Shown piece by piece: positions 1-7,360 of a DNA stretch of 12,101 nucleotides (positions are counted from its first letter, which is position 1; every line of letters begins with the position of its first letter). The translations under genes and the position numbers were made by a program. Origin of the DNA: JBJTIF01 sp046094825 (GTDB lineage Bacteria; Actinomycetota; UBA4738; HRBIN12); assembly GCA_046094825.1 (NCBI GenBank), contig JBJTIF010000157.1, positions 1 through 12,101 of the forward strand, read 5' to 3'. A model generated the notes under the pieces. That model saw nothing but the letters and a program-made list of their open reading frames with translations. It was not told the DNA's origin and made no database searches.

Positions 1-443
1 GGTCCGCACGTCCCCGGGGGCGACCGGCGCCCCGGTCGCGATGCGGACCGGCCCCCGGACGACGTCCGCGCCGTCGAGCCCGCCGTCGATCCCGAAGGCC
101 TGCGCGAGCTTCGCCGGTCCCGAGCACAGCTCGCGCGGGTCGCTCCGCCCCCGCGCGAAGGCCATCGCCTCGAGGCCCTCGAGGGGGATCGCGGCCCGCA
201 GGAGGACGGCGCTCCCCTCCCCCGCCGTGCCCGTCACGACGTTCACGCACCAGTGCATGCCGTAGGTGAAGTACACGTAGAGGTGTCCGGGCGCGCCGAA
301 CATCGAGGCGTTGCGGCGCGTGCGCCGTCCGCCGAAGGCGTGACTCCCGGGGTCGTCCTCGCCGTAGGCCTCGGTCTCGACGATGCGGGCGACGAGTCGG
401 CCGGTCGCGCGTAGAACGAGCGTGGCAGGGCCGGACCGCTCAC
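1..443 (-). pseudogene. AAG-family 3-methyladenine DNA glycosylase, frameshifted near its start and cut by the left window edge
   Basis: This gene would encode an alkyladenine DNA glycosylase, which removes alkylated purines at the first step of base-excision repair. The body (about 387 down to 1) reads in one frame with clear family motifs: IVETEAY (catalytic Glu and neighbouring Tyr), DDPGSHAF, MFGAPGHLYVYFTYGMHW and LCSGPAKLAQAFGI. That frame has no ATG, GTG or TTG between its upstream stop inside polX and the body. The natural start is the GTG at 443, which overlaps the polX stop as GTGA and reads SGPALPRSFYARP, a typical AAG N-terminus, but in a different frame that ends at 243. Family members have roughly 28 residues between the SFY-like and IVETEAY motifs; here there are 23 nucleotides. 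I infer a deletion of about 60 nt, not a multiple of three, either a real mutation or an assembly error. The C-terminus lies outside the window. Confidence 0.78.
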
Positions 444-2161
444 GCGCCCTTCGCGAGGAACGCGCGCAGCCGGTCGAGCGGCCAGGCGTTGATCACGTCG
501 TCCGGTCCGAGCCACCCCCGGCCCGCCGTCGCCACGCCGTACCGCATCACGTCGAGGTGCCCGGTCGCGTGGCTATCGGTGTCGACCGCGAACTTCACCC
601 CGAGCGATCGAGCCCACAGGACGTACTCGTCGCGGAGGTCGAGGCGGTCGGGGTACGCGTTGATCTCGAGCGCCGTGCCGTTCGCGGCCGCCGCCCGGAA
701 GACCGCCTCGTGATCGAACTCGATCTCCGGACGCCGCTGGAGCAGGCGCGTCGTCGGGTGCCCGATGATGTGGACGTGCGGGTTCTCGATGGCGCGGATC
801 AACCGCGCGGTCATCTCGTCGCGCGGCTGCGTGAAGTGCGAGTGCACCGAGGCGACCCCCACGTCGAGCGACGAGAGGAACTCCGGACCCCAGTCGACCG
901 ACCCGTCGGGCCCGATGTTCAGTTCGGATCCCTGGAGGAGCTCCATCCGGGGGTAGCGCGCCCGCAGGGCGTCGATCTGCCTGCGCTGCGCCCGCATCTT
1001 CGCGTCGGTCATCCGGTGCATCGCGAGGTCGGGCGCGTGGTCGGTCACCGCGTAGTACGCGTAGCCCTTCGCGGCCGCGGCGTCGAGCATGTCCTCGAGG
1101 GGCGCGGTTCCGTCCGTGAGGTCGGTGTGCGTGTGGAGGTCGCCCCGGATGTCGGCGAGCTCGAGGAGCGTCGGGAGCTCGCCCGCGAGGGCGGCCTCGA
1201 CCTCGCCGCGATCCTCGCGCAGGAGCGGCGGGATCCACGGGAGCCCGAGTCGCGCGTACACCTCCTCCTCGGTCGCCGCCGCGATCCGATCGCCCGTCGC
1301 GGCGTCGAAGAGGCCGTATTCGGAGAGCTTCAGGCCGGCCTTCACCGCCATCTCGCGGATCCGGATGTTGTGCGCCTTCGAGCCCGTGAAGTAGAGGAGC
1401 GCCGCGCCCCAGACCTCCGGGGGGACGACGCGGAGGTCGAGCTGGAGGCCGGAGCCGACGACGACCGAGGACTTCGTCGCACCGTGCGCGAGCACCTGCC
1501 GCACGTCCGGGTGGGCGACGAACGCATCCATGATCGGCGCGGACGCCTCGGACGCCACGAGGAGGTCGACGTCGCCGATCGTCTCCGCCATCCGCCGGAG
1601 CGACCCCGCGTACGCGCTCCGCAGGACGCCGGGGATCGGCGCGAGGTCGGCGAGCATCCGCTCGGCCGTCTCGAGCGCGACGTGGACGAGCACCCGACCG
1701 CCGGCCTCCTGCAACCGCGCGATCCCGGCGCGGATGTTCGCCTCGGTCTTCGCGCCGAAGCCCTTCAGTCCGTGGAGCGATCCGGCGTCGATCGCGGCGA
1801 GCAGGCTCTCGACCGACGTGATGCCGAGCTCGCGGTGGAGCAGCAGCGCCTTCTTCGGGCCGAGCCCGGGGATCGCCATGAGGTCGCGGACGCCGGCGGG
1901 GATCTCCGCGCGGAGCGCATCGAGGTCGGCGATCGTCCCCGTGGTGAGGAACTCGTGGATCTTCTCCCCGATCGAGCGCCCGACGGAGGGGATCGCGAGG
2001 ATCTGCTTCAGGTCCATGCCCGACAGGTCGCCCGCGTAGCCGCCGACCGCCTGCGCGGCCTTCTCGTAGGCGCGAGGCTTGAAGGGGTCCTCGGAGGCGA
2101 TCGCCAGGAGATCGGCGAACTCGAGGAGGACCGCCTCGACGAGTTCGTTCGTCCGAGGCAC
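440..2161 (-). CDS. polX: DNA polymerase/3'-5' exonuclease PolX (family X polymerase with PHP domain)
   Basis: Predicted 573-residue bacterial PolX, the usual length for the family. It fills short gaps in base-excision repair and has a metal-dependent exonuclease domain. The N-terminal 8-kDa-like and helix-hairpin-helix part spans about 1-150 (IPSVGRSIGEKI, IPGLGPKKALLLH). The palm follows with AGSLRR at 185-190, GDVDLL at 197-202 (metal ligands D198 and D200) and a third Asp at 242 in LDLRVV. The C-terminal PHP domain (about 335-573) carries DLHTHTDLTDG at 341-351, TDHA at 373-376, E413, VHSH at 439-442, GHP at 468-470 and DTDSH at 527-531. All expected metal-binding residues appear present. 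I chose the GTG at 2161, which shares one base with the argF stop (TAGTG). An upstream ATG at 2224 would add 21 unlike residues inside argF. The end overlaps the AAG gene by GTGA, implying translational coupling. Confidence 0.95.
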   Translation of the reverse strand: MPRTNELVEAVLLEFADLLAIASEDPFKPRAYEKAAQAVGGYAGDLSGMDLKQILAIPSVGRSIGEKIHEFLTTGTIADLDALRAEIPAGVRDLMAIPGLGPKKALLLHRELGITSVESLLAAIDAGSLHGLKGFGAKTEANIRAGIARLQEAGGRVLVHVALETAERMLADLAPIPGVLRSAYAGSLRRMAETIGDVDLLVASEASAPIMDAFVAHPDVRQVLAHGATKSSVVVGSGLQLDLRVVPPEVWGAALLYFTGSKAHNIRIREMAVKAGLKLSEYGLFDAATGDRIAAATEEEVYARLGLPWIPPLLREDRGEVEAALAGELPTLLELADIRGDLHTHTDLTDGTAPLEDMLDAAAAKGYAYYAVTDHAPDLAMHRMTDAKMRAQRRQIDALRARYPRMELLQGSELNIGPDGSVDWGPEFLSSLDVGVASVHSHFTQPRDEMTARLIRAIENPHVHIIGHPTTRLLQRRPEIEFDHEAVFRAAAANGTALEINAYPDRLDLRDEYVLWARSLGVKFAVDTDSHATGHLDVMRYGVATAGRGWLGPDDVINAWPLDRLRAFLAKGA

Positions 2162-3075
2162 TAGCCGAGCAGGCGCAGGAGGAGCGCCTTCTGCGTGTGG
2201 AGGCGGTTCTCGGCCTGATCCCACACCCGGGACCGCGGGCCGTCGATCACGGCGTCGGTGATCTCCTGGCCGCGGTGGGCGGGCAGGCAGTGGAGCACGA
2301 CGGCCTCCGATCCGGCGAGCGCGACCTTCTCCTCGTCGAGGGCGTACGCGGAGAACAGCAGCGCGCGCTCGTCAGCCTCGGACTCCTGTCCCATCGAGGC
2401 CCACACGTCGGTGTAGAGGACATCCGCGCCCGCGCACGCCGCCTGCCAGTCGTTCGTGATCTCGATCGCGCCACCGGTCTGCGCCGCGATGTCGCTCGCG
2501 CGCTGGACGACCTGCGGGATCGGTTCGAAGCCCGGCGGGGTCGCCGCGCGCACCCGCATCCCGGCCTTCGCCCCGGCGAGCAGGAGCGAGTGCGTGACGT
2601 TGTTCCCGTCGCCGAGGTACGTGAGCGTGAGGCCCGCGAGCCCGCCCCGCGCCTCGCGCACCGTGAGGAGATCGGCGAGCGCCTGACACGGGTGCTCGAA
2701 ATCGGAGAGCGCGTTCACGACCGGCACGGTCGCGGCGCGCGCGAGCGCCTCGAGGCGTTCCTGCTCGAAGGTCCGCAGGACGATCGCGTCGACGTAGCGC
2801 GAGAGCACCCGCCCCGTGTCCTCCACCGTCTCGCCCCGCCCGAGCTGGAGCTCCGTCGACGAGAGCGCGAGCGGATGGCCCCCGGCCGAGGAGATCGCGA
2901 CCTCGAACGACACCCGCGTCCGCGTCGACGGCTTCTCGAAGATCATCGCGACCGTCCGCCCGGCGAGCCCGCGCGCATGGGCGCCCGGGTCCGCCTTCAC
3001 CGCCGCGGAGCGGTCGAGGAGGTCGGCGAGCTCCTGCGGGGAGAGGTCGTCGATCGAGAGGAAGTCGGTGTCCAC
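2161..3075 (-). CDS. argF: Ornithine carbamoyltransferase
   Basis: Catalyses carbamoyl phosphate plus ornithine to citrulline, a cytosolic step of arginine biosynthesis (or the reverse in catabolism). The 304-residue length is normal. Visible signatures are STRTR at 50-54 (carbamoyl-phosphate binding), HPCQ at 128-131, DGNNV at 156-160, DVWASMG at 223-229 (ornithine-binding motif DxxxSMG) and HCLPAHRG at 262-269 with the catalytic Cys264. These distinguish it from aspartate carbamoyltransferase. The start is the GTG at 3075, giving the normal N-terminus DTDFLSIDDLS. No Shine-Dalgarno sequence precedes it; instead a TAGACT element lies seven bases upstream, which suggests a leaderless transcript. 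It lies 25 bases after pheT and one base overlaps polX. No other arginine gene is in the window, so its pathway partners must be elsewhere. Confidence 0.96.
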   Translation of the reverse strand: MDTDFLSIDDLSPQELADLLDRSAAVKADPGAHARGLAGRTVAMIFEKPSTRTRVSFEVAISSAGGHPLALSSTELQLGRGETVEDTGRVLSRYVDAIVLRTFEQERLEALARAATVPVVNALSDFEHPCQALADLLTVREARGGLAGLTLTYLGDGNNVTHSLLLAGAKAGMRVRAATPPGFEPIPQVVQRASDIAAQTGGAIEITNDWQAACAGADVLYTDVWASMGQESEADERALLFSAYALDEEKVALAGSEAVVLHCLPAHRGQEITDAVIDGPRSRVWDQAENRLHTQKALLLRLLG

Positions 3076-3089
3076 GGGCGGGAGTCTAG
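3076..3089 (-). promoter_or_regulatory. Putative -10 element directly upstream of argF (possible leaderless start)
   Basis: On the minus strand this spacer reads CTAGACTCCCGCCC and then runs straight into the argF GTG. TAGACT matches four of six positions of the TATAAT -10 consensus and ends seven bases before the start codon, the distance expected from a -10 box to a transcription start. There is no Shine-Dalgarno sequence. An almost identical 14-mer (13 of 14) lies upstream of pheS at 6532-6545. I see no convincing -35 hexamer. This is an inference from position and recurrence. Confidence 0.4.
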
Positions 3090-3100
3090 GTCAGGGCGGC

Positions 3101-5476
3101 TCAGCCGGCGCGGAGCTCGCCGCCGAGCTCGCTCGCGACCCGCTCGCGGATCCGGGCGACGGCTTCGTCGGCCTCCGCGTCGGTGAGGGTCCGGTCCGCC
3201 GCGCGGAGGTCGACGGCGTACGCGAGGCTCGTCGTCCCCTCGGCGAGCGGTGCTCCGACGAACCGGTCGAAGAGGTGGACGGCATCGACGAGCGGCGCAC
3301 CGGCCTCCCGGATCGCGCGCTCGACCGCGGCCTGCGGGACGCTGGAGGCGACCACGAAGGCGAGGTCGCGGCGCACGGGAGGGAACCTCGGGACGTCGCG
3401 GACCGCGACCCCATCGGCCCGATCGAGCGGCGCGAGGTCGATCTCGGCGATCGCGATGCGTCCCGGGAGGTCGAAGCGGGCGGCGACGCGAGGATGGAGT
3501 TCGCCGAACCCCCCGATCGTCGCCCCGTCCACGAGGACGGTCGCGGACCGGGCGGGGTGGTAGGGCGGCGCGGGCGCGGGCCCGACGGTCCACGGGACGC
3601 CGAGGTCGCGGAGGAGCACCTCGATCGCGCCCTTCGCGTCGAGCGCATCCGCCTCGCGGCGCCCACCGTGCCAGGACGGATCGACGCCGCCCGCGAGGAC
3701 GACGCCGACGCGTCGGCGCTCCTGCGCGGTGCCGTCGGCGAGCAGCCGGAAGACGGTGCCGACCTCGAAGAGGGCGACGCCGCGGACGCTGCGGGCGAGG
3801 TTGCGCCGTGCGGTCCGCAGGAGGCCGGGCAGGAGCGCGGTCCGCAGGTGTCCCTCGTCGGCGGCGAGGGGGTTGCGGACCGGGATCGGCGCGTCGTCGC
3901 CGGAGATCGTCAGGTCGGTCGCGGAGACGAACGGGATCTGCCGGACCTCGCGGAGCCCCGCGCGGACGAGCGCATCGCGCGCGCGGTCGACGAGCGCGTA
4001 CCCGCGCGGGAGCCCGCCCGGCTGCGCGACGGGAGGGAGCGCCGACGGCACGGCGTCGTAGCCGCGGACGCGGACGATCTCCTCGATGAGGTCGGCCTCG
4101 CGCTCGATGTCGACGCGGTAGCCGGGCACCTCGACCTCGAGCGCGGCGTCCGTCCCCGCGACGGGCATCTCGAGCGCGGCGAACACCGCGCGGGCGTCGG
4201 CGGCGGAGACCTCGGTGCCGAGGAGCGTCGTCGCGCGCGCGGGGCGCACGACGACGCGGCGGCGGGCCGGCGCGGCGCCGACCTCGGCGGTGCCGCGCCG
4301 GACCGCCGCTCCCGTCCACGCCTGGAGGAGGTGGCACGCGCGGTCCGCCGCGACCGGCGGCGCCTCGGGGTCGACCCCACGCTCGAACCGCATCGACGCC
4401 TCGGTCGACAGGCCGAGGCGGCGGCGCGAGCGCTGGACGCCGCCGCGCTCGAACGTCGCGGCCTCGAGCAGGATGCGCGTCGTCGTCGCCCCCACCTCGG
4501 ACGACCCGCCGCCCATGACCCCTGCGACGGCCACGGGGCCGTCCGCGTCGCAGATGAGGAGGTCGTCGTCGACGAAGGTCCGCTCGACGTCATCGAGCGT
4601 CGTCATCCGCTCCCCCGCGGTCGCACGCCGGACGACGATCTCCGGACCCGCGACGCGATCGAGGTCGAACCCGTGGAGCGGCTGCCCGACCTCGAGCATC
4701 ACGTAGTTCGTCGCGTCGACCGCCGCGGAGATCGGCCGCATCCCCGCAGCGGTGAGCCGCGCCTGGACGGCGAGCGGCGACGCGACCGTCGGCACACCCT
4801 CGAGGACGCGGACGAGGTACCGCGGGCAGCGGCCCGGGTCGAGCACGCGCAGCGCGATCGCGTCCGCGACGGGCGCGGCGGACTCGCTGACCGCGACCGA
4901 GGGCGGCGTGACCGGAACACCGTCCGCCGCGGCGACCTCGCGGGCGACACCGAGCACCGAGAGGAAGTCCGGGCGGTTCGGGGTGACCTCGATGTCGAGG
5001 ACCGCGTCGTCGAGGCCGAGCGCCGCCTTGAGGTCGTCCCCGGGCGCGAAGGTCCCATCGTCGGGGAGGAGGAGGATGCCTTCGTGCGAGCTCGACAGCG
5101 CGAGCTCCGCGGTCGAGCAGAGCATGCCGTTCGACACGACGCCGCGGATCTCGCGGCGCCCGAGCGGCTCGTCGAGGACGGGGACGCGCGCGCCGGGCTT
5201 CGCGAGGGGGACGAGGTCGCCCACCGCCATGTTCCGCACGCCGACGACGACCTCGAGGTCGCCGGCACCGGTGTCCACCCGCGCGCGGCACAGCTTCGTG
5301 GAGTTCGGGTGGTCGCTCACGTCGAGCACGCGGGCGACGATGACGCCGTCAAGTCCGGCCCACGGGTACACGACGGATTCGACCTCAGCGCCCTTTCGCG
5401 TGAGGAGCTCGGCGAGCTCCTCCGCGGAGAGCTCGGTCGGGCACGATTCGCGGAGCCACGACAGGACGATCTTCAC
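3101..5476 (-). CDS. pheT: Phenylalanine--tRNA ligase beta subunit
   Basis: Beta subunit of the (alpha-beta)2 phenylalanyl-tRNA synthetase, which charges tRNA-Phe in the cytoplasm; 791 residues, the usual bacterial length. Domain order is as expected. The N-terminal start MKIVLSWLRE is followed by an EMAP/OB tRNA-binding fold at about 40-150 (DHPNSTKLCRARVD, VVVGVRN, SNGMLCS). The B3/B4 editing-type region covers about 215-385 (DATNYVMLEVGQPLHGFD at 254-271, GVMGG). The B5 region is about 400-475, then a catalytic-like core (NPLAADEGHLRTALLPGLL at 535-553, ALFEVGTVF), and the C-terminal FDX-ACB anticodon-binding domain at about 697-790 (PRFPPVRRDLAFVV). The start is the GTG at 5476, overlapping the pheS stop as GTGA; the frame stays open further upstream but only as an antiphase reading of pheS. 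The stop lies 25 bases before argF. Confidence 0.97.
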   Translation of the reverse strand: MKIVLSWLRESCPTELSAEELAELLTRKGAEVESVVYPWAGLDGVIVARVLDVSDHPNSTKLCRARVDTGAGDLEVVVGVRNMAVGDLVPLAKPGARVPVLDEPLGRREIRGVVSNGMLCSTAELALSSSHEGILLLPDDGTFAPGDDLKAALGLDDAVLDIEVTPNRPDFLSVLGVAREVAAADGVPVTPPSVAVSESAAPVADAIALRVLDPGRCPRYLVRVLEGVPTVASPLAVQARLTAAGMRPISAAVDATNYVMLEVGQPLHGFDLDRVAGPEIVVRRATAGERMTTLDDVERTFVDDDLLICDADGPVAVAGVMGGGSSEVGATTTRILLEAATFERGGVQRSRRRLGLSTEASMRFERGVDPEAPPVAADRACHLLQAWTGAAVRRGTAEVGAAPARRRVVVRPARATTLLGTEVSAADARAVFAALEMPVAGTDAALEVEVPGYRVDIEREADLIEEIVRVRGYDAVPSALPPVAQPGGLPRGYALVDRARDALVRAGLREVRQIPFVSATDLTISGDDAPIPVRNPLAADEGHLRTALLPGLLRTARRNLARSVRGVALFEVGTVFRLLADGTAQERRRVGVVLAGGVDPSWHGGRREADALDAKGAIEVLLRDLGVPWTVGPAPAPPYHPARSATVLVDGATIGGFGELHPRVAARFDLPGRIAIAEIDLAPLDRADGVAVRDVPRFPPVRRDLAFVVASSVPQAAVERAIREAGAPLVDAVHLFDRFVGAPLAEGTTSLAYAVDLRAADRTLTDAEADEAVARIRERVASELGGELRAG

Positions 5477-6528
5477 GACGCCCCCTGGAACTGCTCGAGG
5501 AACCGCACGTCGCCTTCGACGAGGAGGCGCATGTCGGGGATCCCGTAGCGCACCATCGCGACGCGCTCGAGCCCCATCCCGAAGGCGAACCCGGTGTAGC
5601 GCTCGGGGTCGTAGCCGACGTTCTCGAGCTCCTTCGGGTGCACCATCCCGGCACCGAGGAGCTCGATCCACCCCGTCCCGCACGTCCGGCATCCGCTCCC
5701 GCCGCAGACGAAGCACGAGACCGCGACCTGACATCCGGGCTCGACGAACGGGAAGTAGTCGGGCGACAGTCGGACGCGGACCGACGCACCGAACATCTCG
5801 TGCGCGAACGCCTCGAGGGTCCCGACGAGGTGCGCGAACGAGATGCCCTCCGCGACCGCGAGTCCTTCGACCTGGTGGAAGACCGACAGGTGGGTCGCGT
5901 CGACCGCTTCGCGCCGGTACGTGCGACCGGGAGCGATGACGTAGACGGGGGGCTCGTGGGCCTCCATCGTGCGGATCTGCACCGCGGAGGTCTCCGTGCG
6001 GAGCAGGAGCCCGGGCTGTGCCGGCACGTCGACGAAGAGGGAGTCCTTCAGCGTGCGGGCGGGGTGATCGGCCGGGATGTTCAGCGCCTCGAAGTTGTGC
6101 CAGTCGTCCTCGATCTCGGGACCCTCGGCGACGCGGTAGCCCATGCGGGTGAAGATCCCGACGATCTCCCGCTCGACGATCGTGAGCGGGTGGAGCGATC
6201 CCGAGCGCGCGGCGCGACCGGGGAGCGTGACGTCGATCCCGTCCGCGGCGAGCAGACCCGCCTCCGACGCCCCCTCGAGGGCGTCGCGGCGCGCCTCGAG
6301 GGCCGCGTCGAGGTCGGCGCGGACCGCGTTCGAGAGCGCTCCGACGTCCCGGCGCTCCTCCGGTCCGAGGGAGCCGAGCGACCGCTGGATCTCGGTCCAC
6401 GGGGCCCTACGGCCGAGCACCGCGACGCGCGCGGCCTCGAGGTCCTCGAGGGACGCCGCGGCGGCGATGAGCCCGAGGCCGCGGGAGCGCTCCTCCTCGA
6501 GCGTGCGCCGCGCCTGGGTCGGATCCAC
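5473..6528 (-). CDS. pheS: Phenylalanine--tRNA ligase alpha subunit
   Basis: Catalytic alpha subunit of phenylalanyl-tRNA synthetase, a class II enzyme; 351 residues. An N-terminal helical arm (about 1-95) is followed by the catalytic core. Motif 2 is GRTYRREAVDATHLSVFHQV at 201-220. Motif 3 is GFAFGMGLER at 313-322. The conserved block FEALNIPADHPAR at 146-158 and LLRTETSAVQIR at 175-186 are also clear. A C-x2-C-x4-C-x2-C cluster at Cys272, 275, 280 and 283 lies just before GWIELLGAGMVHP; a similar cluster occurs in other bacterial PheS proteins. The start is the GTG at 6528. There is no Shine-Dalgarno sequence before it, but a TAGACT box ends ten bases upstream. The 21-base gap from the SpoU gene and the GTGA overlap with pheT suggest a pheST unit with its own promoter or read-through. 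Confidence 0.97.
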   Translation of the reverse strand: MDPTQARRTLEEERSRGLGLIAAAASLEDLEAARVAVLGRRAPWTEIQRSLGSLGPEERRDVGALSNAVRADLDAALEARRDALEGASEAGLLAADGIDVTLPGRAARSGSLHPLTIVEREIVGIFTRMGYRVAEGPEIEDDWHNFEALNIPADHPARTLKDSLFVDVPAQPGLLLRTETSAVQIRTMEAHEPPVYVIAPGRTYRREAVDATHLSVFHQVEGLAVAEGISFAHLVGTLEAFAHEMFGASVRVRLSPDYFPFVEPGCQVAVSCFVCGGSGCRTCGTGWIELLGAGMVHPKELENVGYDPERYTGFAFGMGLERVAMVRYGIPDMRLLVEGDVRFLEQFQGAS

Positions 6529-6531
6529 GAT

Positions 6532-6545
6532 GGGCGCGAGTCTAG
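6532..6545 (-). promoter_or_regulatory. Putative -10 element directly upstream of pheS
   Basis: The minus strand reads CTAGACTCGCGCCC, followed by ATC and the pheS GTG. It differs by one base from the 14-mer before argF (3076-3089). If transcription starts seven bases after TAGACT, the first transcribed codon-length triplet would be ATC with GTG next, giving a leader of three bases at most. No Shine-Dalgarno sequence and no clear -35 box are visible, so the promoter call is an inference. Confidence 0.4.
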
Positions 6546-6549
6546 CGAC

Positions 6550-7335
6550 TCACCGAGGCGCCGAGGGACGTCGTCGCGCCCATTCGAACAGGCAGACCGT
6601 GGCCGCCGCGGCGAGGTTCAGGGACTCCGCGCGACCCGGGATCGGGATCCGGACGACCGCGTCCGCGAGGCCGCGCGTCGCCGCGTCGAGCCCCTGGGCC
6701 TCGTTGCCGAAGAGGAACGCGAGGGGCCGATCGAGCGGGGCGTCGTAGAGATCGTCCTCCCCGTCGCCCGCCATCGCGAGGACCGCGCAGCCGCGGTCGC
6801 GGAGCGCGGCGAGGGCATCCGCCGTCGCCGCGCTCCGGACGACCGGGAGGTGGAAGATCGAGCCCGCGCTCGCCCGCACGACCTTCGCGTTGTAGGGGTC
6901 GACGGTGGACCCGGCGAACACGACCGCGTCGGCGCCCGCGGCGTCGGCGGACCGCAGGATCGTGCCGGCGTTGCCGGGGTCGCGGACCTCGTGGAGGACG
7001 ACGACGCACGTCGGCGTGCGGGGCAGGGCGTCGAGCGCGACGTCCCGGTACGCGGCGATGCCGACGAGCCCCTGGGGCGTGACGGTTCCCGCGAGGCGCT
7101 CCATGACGGCCTCACCCACCGCGACGACCTCCACGCCCTGCCCGGTCGCTTGGCGCGCGAGCGGGTGGTCGGCCTCGCGCGCGAAGAGCGTGACGAGCGT
7201 CCCGGGGCCCGCCGCGAGAGCCTCGCCGACGGCCTGCGCGCCCTCGACGAGGAAGCGCCGGTCGGCATCGCGGTGCGCACGCGTGTGGAGGCGTAGGGCG
7301 GCGACGATGCGGGCGTTGCGCGTCGACGTGATCAC
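6550..7335 (-). CDS. SpoU/TrmH-family RNA 2'-O-methyltransferase
   Basis: A 261-residue SPOUT-class methyltransferase expected to transfer a methyl group from S-adenosylmethionine to a ribose 2'-OH in rRNA or tRNA. The N-terminal substrate-binding part (about 1-105) contains TSTRNARI and RFLVEGAQAVGEAL. The knotted catalytic domain has motif 1 VRDPGNAGTILRSADAAGAD at 117-136 (Asn122 and Arg128 conserved), motif 2 FLFGNEAQGL at 207-216, and motif 3 IPIPGRAESLNLAAAATVCL at 230-249. The GTG at 7335 is chosen because GGGAGG (7340-7345) lies four bases upstream; sequence further upstream in frame is an rplT shadow. It sits between rplT (25 bases) and pheS (21 bases). In Bacillus the pheS neighbour ysgA is a homologous rRNA methyltransferase acting on the 23S A-loop, so a 23S target is plausible, but the exact nucleotide cannot be read from sequence. 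Confidence 0.93.
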   Translation of the reverse strand: MITSTRNARIVAALRLHTRAHRDADRRFLVEGAQAVGEALAAGPGTLVTLFAREADHPLARQATGQGVEVVAVGEAVMERLAGTVTPQGLVGIAAYRDVALDALPRTPTCVVVLHEVRDPGNAGTILRSADAAGADAVVFAGSTVDPYNAKVVRASAGSIFHLPVVRSAATADALAALRDRGCAVLAMAGDGEDDLYDAPLDRPLAFLFGNEAQGLDAATRGLADAVVRIPIPGRAESLNLAAAATVCLFEWARRRPSAPR

Positions 7336-7360
7336 GGGGCCTCCCGCGACCGGGGGTCGG

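Noticed and set aside
2816..5548. Very long plus-strand open frame (910 codons) opposite pheT and argF
   Set aside because: It is the antisense of well-identified genes, has Arg/Asp/Glu/Gly/Val-rich low-complexity composition expected from GC-rich codon bias, and matches no family. The same applies to plus-strand frames at 383-2164, 2197-3186, 5638-7296, 7701-8600 and 10259-11362.
5477..6400. Upstream extension of pheT to 6400, giving 1099 residues
   Set aside because: The extension is an out-of-frame reading of pheS with arginine-rich nonsense composition; MKIVLSWL at GTG 5476 is the standard PheT start.
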